Positions 53,501 through 62,103 of a stretch of 64,000 bases of DNA are shown here, piece after piece. How positions within the stretch are numbered: the first letter of the stretch is position 1; every line of letters begins with the position of its first letter. The notes under the pieces are model-generated. The model did no database searches. It was not told the origin of the DNA and saw only the letters and a list, made by a program, of their open reading frames with translations. The DNA comes from Legionella shakespearei DSM 23087 (GTDB lineage: Bacteria; Pseudomonadota; Gammaproteobacteria; Legionellales; Legionellaceae). A program made the position numbers and the translations under genes. The stretch lies in assembly GCF_000373765.1 (NCBI RefSeq), contig NZ_KB892437.1, forward strand, positions 45,970 to 109,969, given 5' to 3'.

Positions 53501-54170
53501 CGAAGAGGTTTACCTGCAGGGCTTTTAAATTCATTAACAAACGGGCTTTAAGTGCTTCTTCATCCCCTAACTTTTCAGCAGTCACTAACCCCTTTAATGC
53601 GCTGCGGGTGTAACTTGGATCATTGAAAACTGCAAGACCCGGCACACTGTTACTGTCTTGAATAATTCTAGCTAATGTCCTTTTTTCGCTGTCCTTTTCT
53701 TTTTTAGCATCTTCTTCCAATGCCTTGAGGATTCGCTCTAGTTCATGCGTCAAAACGATGGATTCTACTCCGCCGCGGCTAAAGCCAGATATGCTCAGGT
53801 TTGTTTTTCCCTCAGCAACAGCACCAAGTGCCAGCATCAACGCTTTAGCTAAACGATCGCCCACTTCAAATCCAGGAGTATCGGCACCATTGATGACATC
53901 AACTGAGTTTGAATGATAGGGATGAGCGTAATGAGGGGATTTGTTATCTGCTGCATCCTCATATTTTATTACAGATTCTTGTTCACCCAGCACATGAGTC
54001 ATTAATTGGGCGGCATAAGAGAAGGTCTCGCCACGAATATAAGACTTATCAGTTGTCGGCTTATCCACATAATCTACAGCAGTACCTAACAGGTAAAGAT
54101 GATGTGCAGTTGAGCTCTTGGGTGAATTGTCCCTTAATTTCTCAATAAGTGCTTTAAAATATAGTGACAT
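50532..54170 (-). CDS. Giant coiled-coil protein with hydrolase-like N-terminus, putative effector
   Basis: A 1212-aa protein. Residues 20-400 look like an alpha/beta hydrolase: HHLYLLGTAVDYVDKP, then the nucleophile elbow ISGFSRGGVES (GxSxGG, near 127-134), VNLFVLDPVPGGN with a possible acid, and IPGCHGTGDGNQ. This recalls DUF2235/T6SS-phospholipase-like domains. Residues 400-650 are helical; about 720-1105 form a long coiled coil with three 32-residue repeats (RVHADDQAEIARLNK and similar). Near the C-terminus is a hydrophobic segment (IIALALSGVGFYRML), then an acidic tail (EGENFVDEVTETTAPTNLNA). Hydrolase plus coiled coil plus membrane anchor fits a Dot/Icm effector; that is inference. Confidence 0.82.
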   Translation of the reverse strand: MSLYFKALIEKLRDNSPKSSTAHHLYLLGTAVDYVDKPTTDKSYIRGETFSYAAQLMTHVLGEQESVIKYEDAADNKSPHYAHPYHSNSVDVINGADTPGFEVGDRLAKALMLALGAVAEGKTNLSISGFSRGGVESIVLTHELERILKALEEDAKKEKDSEKRTLARIIQDSNSVPGLAVFNDPSYTRSALKGLVTAEKLGDEEALKARLLMNLKALQVNLFVLDPVPGGNFGKVIRLGWQEPSFYTLPDFVKKKFEFVQKHETSNAFKPIIPLDMPYEVIPGCHGTGDGNQFDDNGDPVPETFANRDLSGVQDLVLRRWLDFTFTGQVHPEQPVDLGHSQLDAVTNAYLPASEEQRNHQLLQNYTKIQENYPAFEWLSTRNYKGLGQYMALRQTHFHQRGNTPITDLDIHGDGKTFLNLQHVKLWMSNKLESVNFFDMKLVGQISWLKENIKTAFTPVDLSQSSMDQTHMVSRLLQDKNNHLLAKESLSYLVSTITQTYLRNHLSQAEREECRACVASAFETLDDVEQKRVIIDKERTEFASSFSKEMRKDITTVVVQHQNALVSQARKLLEDGEAIANNTVSSSSEERAALERDALAWLINTQKLTADLDRLAKQISGLEEWCVKPMLIHSWTTIIPGLELNSEESFEETKGKFLRIVHQQQELLLHRSSDVLKKIPGALDQKPEELDTDFYQYIYQFAGMEKREHSLQSANMELAAALKQAEKQLDERTQERDNGLHALTEERKIKAELSEKVTRLTKELATAKEHLMSALESVEQSDRNNSQIEEALVQFKELVGQLKVELDKIKEETAQERRLHQAAKDKIELLKSQVEEKQLLIEELQIQVYTLQDTSESQVRSLDFYKDAAKRTEQEIEALQRALESLKSEASASAKQAEKALAEAQFKIELLLQKNEELEKEIVEGTGQNNSLIQALESEKRKAKVNAENAAILQTSDQSEIQSLRKALESKKKEAADSADNAARVHADDQAQIERLNKALEAQRKEATAGVDEAARVHADDQAEIARLNKVLESQRRETAAVVDRVASELSEAESKIKKVEADLVSQQRIVNAYKSDKERAAIVTVARLLERTTHYMTHLNSANSESALLDEKKQAVQALLGHLQNTEVLPSKQLELFNDSLQQSQDTLKEHRDPAWQRFFRDCLRIIALALSGVGFYRMLHGESPRFFKPSEGENFVDEVTETTAPTNLNA

Positions 54171-54254
54171 GTACTGCCTCGGATTAATGCATAGATCCCA
54201 TATTTTAACCTATTTAGATTAAGAAAACATTATTAAATCAGATCAAAGTGCCTT

Positions 54255-54728
54255 TTAATTGGCGCTGTGCTGCATTACTTTTTTAAGTAACATTGCATCT
54301 TCGACATGAGTGGCATCTTTATAATAATCCTTTTTAACTTCAATCTGCTCAAAACCCATGCTTTCATAGAGGTGAATTGCGGGGTAATTACTGGTTCTGA
54401 CTTCCAAAAGAACACATTCGATATGGGTGAATTTTGACAAAGAATAAAGAACGGTCTGCAACAATTTTCGGCCTAAGCCTTTTGATTGTAAAGGTTTTGC
54501 AATACAAAAGTTGAGGATGTGGCAATCATTTCGGGAAATCCGGGAAATAATATAACCTGCCAGGATGGTACTGCTGCCCTTATTCATTTCAAGTACACGG
54601 CAATCATAACCAACCAGTACACAATCCCTTAATATATCACGACTCCAGGGTGTAATATGAACACTCGTCTCAATTGAATAAACATTATCTATATCAGATT
54701 CCTTCATCCGACGAATGTTAAGTATCAT
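54255..54728 (-). CDS. rimI: Ribosomal-protein-alanine N-acetyltransferase RimI
   Basis: A 157-aa GNAT. Motifs are the N-terminal IRRMKESDIDNVYSIE, the acetyl-CoA loop QSKGLGRKLL (Q/RxxGxG/A), VLLEVRTSNYPAIHLYESMG and GFEQIEVKKDYY, all typical of RimI, which acetylates the N-terminal alanine of ribosomal protein S18. GGTAGGGA precedes the ATG closely. It lies 290 bp after lpdA, separated by repeats, so it has its own transcription unit. Confidence 0.88.
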   Translation of the reverse strand: MILNIRRMKESDIDNVYSIETSVHITPWSRDILRDCVLVGYDCRVLEMNKGSSTILAGYIISRISRNDCHILNFCIAKPLQSKGLGRKLLQTVLYSLSKFTHIECVLLEVRTSNYPAIHLYESMGFEQIEVKKDYYKDATHVEDAMLLKKVMQHSAN

Positions 54729-54832
54729 TCCCTACCCTCAAATTTTCACTACCTGCCATATAGAGTATTTATTATGAATAGCAATTAAGCAAATTTACCT
54801 ATAAATTTTGTTGTCTTTGCCATTCCCCGATC

Positions 54833-54937
54833 CACGTCGTCCTGAGCGCGTCTTTTGGCGCGAAGGATCTCCCAATATTGGCACCATGCTGCTTTCAGGA
54901 GATCCTTCGCGCCAAAAGACGCGCTCAGGACGACGTG
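54833..54937. repeat. Family A palindromic repeat, full copy
   Basis: CACGTCGTCCTGAGCGCGTC with complement; it has the TTTTGGCGCG/CGCGCCAAAA paired variant also seen at 5295. A family B left half follows at 54973-55000, 19 bp from the lpdA stop. Confidence 0.9.
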
Positions 54938-55019
54938 AATCGAAGCGAAGTCGATCAGGAATAGCACAGTGCGTAGCCCGGCCTGCTTGCAGCCGGGATC
55001 GATGTGGATCGGATTCACA

Positions 55020-56444
55020 CTACTTCTTCTTTTTCTTAGGCATGTAAAGATCAGTAATTGTCCCTTCAAATGCTTCAGCAGCTTGAGCAATGGTTTCAGA
55101 CAAGGTAGGGTGTGGATGAATGGTTAAGGCAATGTCTTCTACATCACAGCACATCTCAATGGCCAAAGCCGTCTCGGCAATTAAATCTCCAGCATTCACA
55201 CCAATAATGCCAGCCCCTAATATACGATTAGTATCAGGACAGAATAACAGCTTGGTCATTCCTTCTTCACGCCCCATGCTTAAAGCACGGCCACTGGCAG
55301 CCCAGGGGAAGGTTGCTTTTTCATAATTAACGCCTTTTTCTTTCGCTTCTTTCTCGGTCAAGCCTACCCATGCCAGTTCAGGATCAGTATAGGCAACACT
55401 GGCAATACATTTAGGTTCAAAATAATGTTTCTTTCCAGCGATCACTTCAGCAGCGACCTTACCTTCAGGAATTGCCTTGTGTGCTAACATAGGTTGACCA
55501 ACCACATCACCAATAGCAAAAATATGAGGAACATTTGTTCTTAGCTGGTTGTCTACTTTGATGAAACCACGCTCATCCACTTTAACTCCAGCTTTATCTG
55601 CATCAATAGTTCCACCATTAGGTTTACGCCCAACTGAAACCAGAACCTGTTGATAACAAAGAGGTTTATCAGTGGCATGCTCCCCTTCCATAGACACATA
55701 AATCCCGTCCTTTTTAGCATCAACGGCAGTGACTTTAGTCTTTAGCAGGAATTTGACACCCTTTTTAGCCATTCTCTTTTGCAATACATTGACCAGATCA
55801 GCATCAGCGCCGGGAATCAGTTGGTCCATAAATTCAACCACAGTGACATCAACACCCAGAGAGGAATAGACCGTTGCCATTTCCAATCCAATGATTCCAC
55901 CCCCAAGAACCAGCAAATTACCTTTAATATCATTAAGTTCCAAAGCCCCTGTAGAGCTGAAAATCCGTTTGTCTTCAGGAATAAACGGTAAATTAACCGA
56001 TTCAGAACCTACAGCAATGATGGCATTTTCAAATTCCACTTCAACAGGACCCTCTTTGGTATCAACAACAACCTGATGTGTTCCTGTGAATTTACCTTTA
56101 CCAGTGAGCACTTCAACTTTGCGTTGTTTGGATAATGCTTTTAAACCGCCAGTCAGTTTCGATACTACAGAATTTTTCCAGGCAACCAGTTTTTTGTTGT
56201 CCAGCTTAGGCTTGCCGAAATCAACTCCCTGGGCACCCATTTCATGGGCTTCATCAACCACTTTGGCAATATGCAATAATGCTTTTGATGGGATACAACC
56301 CACATTTAAGCACACACCACCTAAAGTGTCATAACGCTCCACCAGAACAACATTTTTTCCCAAATCAGCTGCACGAAACGCTGCAGTATATCCGCCAGGT
56401 CCGCTACCCAATACCACTACATCAGTTTTAATTTTGTTAGCCAT
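55020..56444 (-). CDS. lpdA: Dihydrolipoyl dehydrogenase (E3 of pyruvate dehydrogenase)
   Basis: A 474-aa flavoprotein that re-oxidises the lipoyl groups of the E2 protein and reduces NAD. Motifs are the FAD-binding VVLGSGPGGYTAAFRAADLG, the redox disulfide GGVCLNVGCIPSKAL, the NAD-binding LLVLGGGIIGLEMATVYSSL, the second FAD motif IFAIGDVVGQPMLAHKA, and the catalytic base HPHPTLSETI near the C-terminus. It is the last gene of the aceE-aceF-lpdA unit, as in E. coli. The end is a run of lysines (PKKKKK), unusual but plausible. Confidence 0.97.
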   Translation of the reverse strand: MANKIKTDVVVLGSGPGGYTAAFRAADLGKNVVLVERYDTLGGVCLNVGCIPSKALLHIAKVVDEAHEMGAQGVDFGKPKLDNKKLVAWKNSVVSKLTGGLKALSKQRKVEVLTGKGKFTGTHQVVVDTKEGPVEVEFENAIIAVGSESVNLPFIPEDKRIFSSTGALELNDIKGNLLVLGGGIIGLEMATVYSSLGVDVTVVEFMDQLIPGADADLVNVLQKRMAKKGVKFLLKTKVTAVDAKKDGIYVSMEGEHATDKPLCYQQVLVSVGRKPNGGTIDADKAGVKVDERGFIKVDNQLRTNVPHIFAIGDVVGQPMLAHKAIPEGKVAAEVIAGKKHYFEPKCIASVAYTDPELAWVGLTEKEAKEKGVNYEKATFPWAASGRALSMGREEGMTKLLFCPDTNRILGAGIIGVNAGDLIAETALAIEMCCDVEDIALTIHPHPTLSETIAQAAEAFEGTITDLYMPKKKKK

Positions 56445-56526
56445 TGTTAAAGCCTCATTTAATTTAATTTATTTAGAGCCAAGACCGAGAGGAAATTCGC
56501 ACTAATGCAATCACGACTCAGATTTC

Positions 56527-56558
56527 GTAGCCCGTATTAGCGACAGCGTAATACGGGA
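56527..56558. repeat. Family F short hairpin between aceF and lpdA
   Basis: GTAGCCCGTATTAGC with CGTAATACGGGA, a compact form. It sits in the 123-bp space between two genes of one operon and could modulate read-through or mRNA stability. Confidence 0.7.
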
Positions 56559-56567
56559 AATTTCCAC

Positions 56568-58181
56568 TCAGAGCAAAACCTTTCTAATATCGCTCAAATA
56601 ATCTCCAATCAGACGAGTAAAGCGTGCCGCTTCAGCACCATCAATAACCCGGTGATCATAAGATAAAGAAAGTGGCAGCATCAATCGGGGCTTAAATTCA
56701 CCATGGTCATAAACAGGTTTGATACTTGATCGCGACAAACCAAGAATCGCCACTTCAGGGCTGTTTACTATAGGAGTAAATGCGGTGCCCCCTATTCCGC
56801 CAAGGCTTGATATGGTAAAACATCCGCCAGACATATCGGCAGGCATTAAACCCTTTTCACGAGCCTTAGTACTTAACCTGGCCATTTCCAGTGCAATGTC
56901 ACCGACAGTCAATTGATTGGTGTTTTTAATGACAGGAACAACAAGCCCATTAGGTGTTTCTACCGCGATGCCAATATTAAAGTACTTCTTATAAATTAAC
57001 TGCTCGCCTGTAGCATCCAGCGAAGCGTTGAATTGGGGATATACCTGTAACGCTTTACTCACCGCCTTACAAACAAAAGCCAGTATCGTTAATTTAAAGC
57101 CTGAATTTTTAGCCTGTTCTGTTTCTGCTTTTCTAAATGCTTCCAAATCAGTAATGTCTGCTTCGTCAAATTGCGTTACGTGCGGAATAGTTACCCAGGA
57201 ACGGTGTACATTCATTCCGGTGAGCTTTTTAATTTTGTTTAAAGGCTTTGCTTCAATCTCACCAAATTTGGAAAAATCAATTACCGGATTTGATGGCAGA
57301 TTAAAACCACCCGCTACAGGCTTTTCACTCAGACGCGCTTTCACGTAATTTTGAATGTCTTCTTTGGTAATACGTGTTTTTCTGCCACTGCCCTTCACCA
57401 AGTTCAACTCAACGCCAAGCTCACGAGCCAAACGTCTTACAGCAGGTCCTGCAGAAATGATATCGGAAGAGGCGTAATTATCAGACACACTGGATGGTGT
57501 TTCTGGTTTAGCTGGAACATCAACAGGTTTGTTCATCTCTTCTTTTGCCGGAGCAGCCTCAGGAGCCACTGGCGTAGTCTCAACGGCGGTTTCATTGGTT
57601 ATTTCTGCATCCAGAACAACGAGCGGAGTACCTTGTGATACTTTATCGCCCAATTTTATTTTAACTTCTTTAACGGTTCCGGCGTAAGGAGATGGAATAT
57701 CCATAGTGGCCTTATCCCCTTCCAGAGTTGCCAGTGCCTGATCCTTTTCTATAACCATACCCGGTTTGACTAATACATCAATCACGTCAACGTCAGTAGC
57801 ACCACCAATATCGGGAATCGCTACTTCAATTGTCTGAGCTTTATTACTCGCAGTTGCAGTAGTTTTTGCAGGTTCTGAGGCAGCAGGCGCAGCTTGCGGT
57901 TTCTCAGCCACAGGCTCAGCTTTTGGAGCCTCAGCAGCCTTATCTGATGTAACCCAAAGGATTAAATCGCCTTCAGATACCTTATCGCCTGTTTTCACAG
58001 AAATCTTACTCACAGTACCAGCCAGCGGAGAAGGAATTTCCATGCTGGCTTTATCGGACTCAAGGGTAATTAAGGGGGTATCTACATCAATCTGATCCCC
58101 TGCCTTGACTAAAATTTCAATTACATCAACCTGATTGGCGCCGCCAATATCAGGTACTTTAACTTCTGTTTCGTTTGCCAT
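56568..58181 (-). CDS. aceF: Dihydrolipoamide acetyltransferase (E2 of pyruvate dehydrogenase)
   Basis: Start at ATG 58181 (537 aa) because GAGGA lies 6 bases before it; the frame opens at 58196. It has two lipoyl domains with lipoylated lysines in ESDKAS (K44) and EGDKAT (K157), an Ala/Pro-rich linker after each, a peripheral-subunit-binding domain (AGPAVRRLARELGVELNLVK, GRKTRITKEDI) and a catalytic acetyltransferase domain ending in SYDHRVIDGAEA with the active-site His and Asp. Two lipoyl domains rather than three is a common variant. Confidence 0.97.
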   Translation of the reverse strand: MANETEVKVPDIGGANQVDVIEILVKAGDQIDVDTPLITLESDKASMEIPSPLAGTVSKISVKTGDKVSEGDLILWVTSDKAAEAPKAEPVAEKPQAAPAASEPAKTTATASNKAQTIEVAIPDIGGATDVDVIDVLVKPGMVIEKDQALATLEGDKATMDIPSPYAGTVKEVKIKLGDKVSQGTPLVVLDAEITNETAVETTPVAPEAAPAKEEMNKPVDVPAKPETPSSVSDNYASSDIISAGPAVRRLARELGVELNLVKGSGRKTRITKEDIQNYVKARLSEKPVAGGFNLPSNPVIDFSKFGEIEAKPLNKIKKLTGMNVHRSWVTIPHVTQFDEADITDLEAFRKAETEQAKNSGFKLTILAFVCKAVSKALQVYPQFNASLDATGEQLIYKKYFNIGIAVETPNGLVVPVIKNTNQLTVGDIALEMARLSTKAREKGLMPADMSGGCFTISSLGGIGGTAFTPIVNSPEVAILGLSRSSIKPVYDHGEFKPRLMLPLSLSYDHRVIDGAEAARFTRLIGDYLSDIRKVLL

Positions 58182-58227
58182 ATTGTTCCTCAGCATTCAG
58201 TTCAATGTGCTCATTACATGGCACTTG

Positions 58228-60891
58228 CTATTGGGTAACTGGATCCAGCTTGTCTGGATTAATACTGTATCGTTTTATTGCATCCACCACTTTGGATTTA
58301 TCAATAGAACCCTCTGCAACCAAAGAATTCAATGCCGCTAAAACGATGTATTTGGCATCCACTTCAAAGAAATGGCGTAAGCGTTCCCGTGTATCACTAC
58401 GACCATAGCCATCAGTTCCCAGGGTAACAAAACGATTTGGAACATAAGGACGAATTTGATCAGCATAAATACGCATATAATCAGTTGCAGCAATAACAGG
58501 GCCTTTTCTGTCTTTAAGTTGCGTGGTCACATAACATTCCTGCGCTTTGGCTTCCGGATGCATGGCATTATGGCGTTCTACAGCCAGACCATCACGTCTA
58601 AGCTCATTAAAGCTGGTTACGCTCCAGATATCGGAAGTAACGGAATAATCTTTTTCCAGCATTTCAGCGGCTTTAATGACTTCGCGCAAGATGGTACCAC
58701 TACCCATCAATTGAACATGGGTTTTGGACTTTTTCTTACTGTCCTGTACTACATACATTCCTTTGATAATGCCTTCTTCAACGCCCTTGGGCATATCGGG
58801 TTGCACGTAATTTTCGTTCATAACCGTAATGTAATAGAACACATTATCCATTTTTTCATACATACGATACAGGCCATTCTGAATAATAACAGCCAACTCG
58901 TAAGCATAGGTAGGGTCATAACAAATACAGTTAGGAATGGTAGAAGCCATGATATGACTGTGCCCATCCTGATGTTGCAAACCTTCACCAGCAAGAGTTG
59001 TACGACCAGCAGTACCGCCCAGCAAAAAACCGCGTGCCTGCATGTCGCCAGCCGCCCAGGCCAGATCGCCAATACGCTGAAAACCAAACATGGAATAATA
59101 AATATAAAAAGGAATCATCGCTAATTTATTGGAGCTGTAGGAAGTACCCGCAGCCATCCAGGAACAGAAAGCCCCTGCTTCATTAATCCCTTCTTCCAGT
59201 ATTTGACCATCGCGTGCTTCGCGATAGTACATTACCTGTTCTCTATCAACGGGCGTATATAACTGACCAACAGGAGAATAAATACCAATCTGGCGGAATA
59301 AACCTTCCATACCAAAAGTTCTGCACTCGTCAGGAACTATAGGAACTATTCTTGAGCTCAAGTCCTTGTTCTTTAATAAAATTGAAAGAATACGGACAAA
59401 AGCCATGGTCGTAGATATTTCCCTGTCACCCAGCCCCTGAGTCACGGAGGCGAAATCAGACAAAGGAGGTATTTGAAGTGGTTCAACTTCTGTAGAACGA
59501 GAAGGTAAATATCCACCCAGAGCTTCCCTTTGCTTTTTGAGATATTTAATTTCAGGGCTGTCTTCATCAGGACGGTAAAAAGGCACGTCTACAATTTGCT
59601 CATCCGTAATAGGAATACTGAACCTGTCTCTGAATGCCTTTAATTGTTCGATAGTCATCTTCTTTTGCTGATGAGTAATATTTTGCCCTTCACCGGCAGC
59701 TCCCATACCATAACCTTTGATGGTTTTAGCCAATATAACTGTCGGACTGCCTTTATGTTCCACTGCTTCAGCGTAGGCAGCAAAAACTTTTTGCGGATCG
59801 TGGCCGCCTCGGTTAAGTCTCCAGATTTCATCATCTGATAAATTATCGACCATTTTCTTTAATTCAGGATATTGATTAAAGAAATGCTGGCGCACATAAG
59901 AACCATCATTGGCTTTATATGCCTGATAATCTCCATCAAGGCACTCTTCCATCCTCTTTTGCATCCAGCCTTCTTTATCACGTGCAAAAAGCGGATCCCA
60001 ACGTCCACCCCAAATCACTTTTAAAACGTTCCAGCCTGCACCACGGAATAAACCTTCCAGCTCCTGAATGATTTTACCGTTTCCACGTACAGGACCATCC
60101 AGCCTTTGCAAATTACAATTGACAACGAAAATCAGGTTATCCAGCTTTTCGCGAGCCGCAATACTCAAAGCGCCTACAGATTCAGGCTCATCCATTTCAC
60201 CATCACCAAGAAATGCCCAAACTTTGCGGCCCTCTGCTTTAATGAGTCCCCTGTTTTCCAAATATTTTAAAAACCGTGCCTGATAAATTGCCTGCAACGG
60301 CCCAAGCCCCATAGATACGGTAGGAAATTGCCAAAAATCAGGCATTAGCCATGGATGTGGGTAAGAAGATAATCCATCAACCTCTACTTCCTGACGGAAT
60401 TTTTTTAATTTATCTTCAGATAAGCGCCCTTCAAGGAAAGCGCGCGCATAAATTCCTGGTGAACAATGCCCTTGTATATAGAGCAAATCACCACCATTCT
60501 CACCGTTAGGTCCTTTAAAGAAATAATTAAAGCCTGTTTCATATAAGGTAGAAGATGAAGCATAAGAGGCAATATGACCGCCCAGCTCAGCAGCATATTT
60601 ACCAGCCCTGATCACCATAGCAACAGCATTCCAGCGAATCAGCGCGTTAATTCGTTTACCAATTCCCTCATCAGGCGGCATTTGCTTTTCTTCATGAGGT
60701 TTAATGGTGTTGCGATAAGGGGTATTAATTGAACTGGTCAATTTAACACCTTCAGCGTTAGCCTTATTTAATAATTGCTGTAAAAGAAAAGCAGCGCGTT
60801 CATTGCCATCAGTGGCGAATACTGCTTGCAGGGCGTCCAGCCATTCACGCGTTTCAATTGGATCCAAATCAATATTAGTTTCATTTGCCAT
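58228..60891 (-). CDS. aceE: Pyruvate dehydrogenase E1 component (homodimeric)
   Basis: Start at ATG 60891 gives 887 aa, the same length as E. coli AceE; GGGGA lies 8 bases before it, and the ATG at 60909 is less likely. Motifs include GGHIASYASSSTLYE, HCSPGIYARAF, the thiamin-diphosphate motif GDGEMDEPES with NCNLQRLDGPV, and YGMGAAGEGQNITHQ. It decarboxylates pyruvate and passes the acetyl group to E2. The gap to aceF is 46 bp, so the genes are co-transcribed. The Cys-rich lipoprotein gene lies only 27 bp upstream on the same strand. Confidence 0.97.
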   Translation of the reverse strand: MANETNIDLDPIETREWLDALQAVFATDGNERAAFLLQQLLNKANAEGVKLTSSINTPYRNTIKPHEEKQMPPDEGIGKRINALIRWNAVAMVIRAGKYAAELGGHIASYASSSTLYETGFNYFFKGPNGENGGDLLYIQGHCSPGIYARAFLEGRLSEDKLKKFRQEVEVDGLSSYPHPWLMPDFWQFPTVSMGLGPLQAIYQARFLKYLENRGLIKAEGRKVWAFLGDGEMDEPESVGALSIAAREKLDNLIFVVNCNLQRLDGPVRGNGKIIQELEGLFRGAGWNVLKVIWGGRWDPLFARDKEGWMQKRMEECLDGDYQAYKANDGSYVRQHFFNQYPELKKMVDNLSDDEIWRLNRGGHDPQKVFAAYAEAVEHKGSPTVILAKTIKGYGMGAAGEGQNITHQQKKMTIEQLKAFRDRFSIPITDEQIVDVPFYRPDEDSPEIKYLKKQREALGGYLPSRSTEVEPLQIPPLSDFASVTQGLGDREISTTMAFVRILSILLKNKDLSSRIVPIVPDECRTFGMEGLFRQIGIYSPVGQLYTPVDREQVMYYREARDGQILEEGINEAGAFCSWMAAGTSYSSNKLAMIPFYIYYSMFGFQRIGDLAWAAGDMQARGFLLGGTAGRTTLAGEGLQHQDGHSHIMASTIPNCICYDPTYAYELAVIIQNGLYRMYEKMDNVFYYITVMNENYVQPDMPKGVEEGIIKGMYVVQDSKKKSKTHVQLMGSGTILREVIKAAEMLEKDYSVTSDIWSVTSFNELRRDGLAVERHNAMHPEAKAQECYVTTQLKDRKGPVIAATDYMRIYADQIRPYVPNRFVTLGTDGYGRSDTRERLRHFFEVDAKYIVLAALNSLVAEGSIDKSKVVDAIKRYSINPDKLDPVTQ

Positions 60892-60918
60892 GAAAGAGTT
60901 CCCCGACATTCAAAGAAT

Positions 60919-61308
60919 TTATGAACAGTATGGTACTGGTCTTAATCGTTTTTGTATTACACCCGTGCAACCTTGTTTGCAGGTAATAAAATCTGATAAA
61001 CAGTTACAACTTACTTTGCGGCATTGTAGTGGATCACGGTAAGATTTCAAGCGACGAGTGATATAACCTCCCTGAACTCGTTTTTCATGCAAGTATTCAA
61101 GAAAATTGGTTGTCGCTTTATGATCTGCTGCAGCCATGCATTTTGGACAGCTCTCAGTACAATTTTGCTTGCAATAGTCTAATCGCTGCACGCAAAGTTG
61201 TTGGCACTGAGCAAGATCCGAGGATTTAACAACACGTGGTTGTTGTGTTGCACAGCCAGATAACCCTATTAACACGATGCAACACATTAAACGTAAAATG
61301 GAGTTCAT
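60919..61308 (-). CDS. Cys-rich lipoprotein
   Basis: A 129-aa precursor with a lipoprotein signal peptide and lipobox LSGC (cleavage before C19). The mature part has about thirteen further cysteines, in CQQLCVQRLDYCKQNCTESC, PKCMAA, QCRKVSCNCLSDFITCKQGC and the terminal YCS, suggesting a disulfide-bonded compact domain. It is the gene before aceE, 27 bp away, and so may share its transcript, but a functional link to pyruvate dehydrogenase is not obvious. Confidence 0.78.
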   Translation of the reverse strand: MNSILRLMCCIVLIGLSGCATQQPRVVKSSDLAQCQQLCVQRLDYCKQNCTESCPKCMAAADHKATTNFLEYLHEKRVQGGYITRRLKSYRDPLQCRKVSCNCLSDFITCKQGCTGVIQKRLRPVPYCS

Positions 61309-61346
61309 AATTTAAGCCTTGAATTAGGTTAAAATAAGTTACAACG

Positions 61347-62099
61347 TTATAACCATGCCGCTAATGTAAATAATGCAATAAAAACAAGTAACACAATAGT
61401 TGCATGCTCGACAAGTTCTTCTGCTACAGAAACAGGAGTTTGCTCCTCATCTTTAACACGCACGGCCTGCATCCCACATTCACTTAAGATTTTATCATTA
61501 GAATCAGGAGCAGAGAGCACCAGTTTTGTAAATGTTGAAAAACCGCGCTGAAAATTTCCAGCTAACAAAAGCAATAATGCGGTAAGTCTGGCAGGAATCC
61601 AGTCGAGAACATCAGTAACCTGTTTCGCCTGAGCGCTTACAGAGTCTATATTTTGCGATAAGCTGATTAATCTGTAGGCTAAGGCGGCTATAGGTCCTGC
61701 TGCAAGGTACCAAAATAACACAGCGAACAACTGACTGTTCGCCAGTACAAAATACTGACCTGAAAACTCTTCTGATAACTCTCCGGTTCCAGATTCGGAC
61801 ACGGGATAAAAGGGGTTTTGTGGCCCAAGGCAGTAGAAAAAAATAATAATGCTGAGAACCAGTCCGCCAAAACCATAAAACACATTATAAAATAAAAAAT
61901 AAAGAATAGAGACTGCAATGATAATCGGCAATACAATCAAAGCCAGCTTCATCCAGGCATTATCCAGAGCCGCATGGTTGTCCGTCTTTTTTCTGATTAA
62001 AGCGGCGTACTCCCCAAACCATGCAAAACGCTGGTGAGAGAATGAATGGATCAAAAAGCGTTCGCTGAGCAGGCACAATACTACAACCAATAATTTCAT
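61347..62099 (-). CDS. ampE: AmpE-like inner-membrane protein
   Basis: A 250-aa protein with at least four membrane segments (LALIVLPIIIAVSILYFLFY, GLVLSIIIFFYCLG, LFAVLFWYLAAGPIAALAYR, and a C-terminal VLLVFIALFTLAAWL). The motifs CLGPQN, FAVLFWYLAAGPIAALAYRL and VLDWIPARLTALLLLLAG are characteristic of the AmpE/CbiB-related family. In enterobacteria AmpE is linked to beta-lactamase regulation with AmpD; no ampD is seen next to it here. It starts 5 bp after the antiporter gene stop. Confidence 0.87.
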   Translation of the reverse strand: MKLLVVVLCLLSERFLIHSFSHQRFAWFGEYAALIRKKTDNHAALDNAWMKLALIVLPIIIAVSILYFLFYNVFYGFGGLVLSIIIFFYCLGPQNPFYPVSESGTGELSEEFSGQYFVLANSQLFAVLFWYLAAGPIAALAYRLISLSQNIDSVSAQAKQVTDVLDWIPARLTALLLLLAGNFQRGFSTFTKLVLSAPDSNDKILSECGMQAVRVKDEEQTPVSVAEELVEHATIVLLVFIALFTLAAWL

Positions 62100-62103
62100 T
62101 ATG

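Noticed and set aside
55120..60283. Plus-strand frames opposite lpdA, aceF and aceE
   Set aside because: Antisense shadows of highly conserved enzymes with unmistakable motifs.
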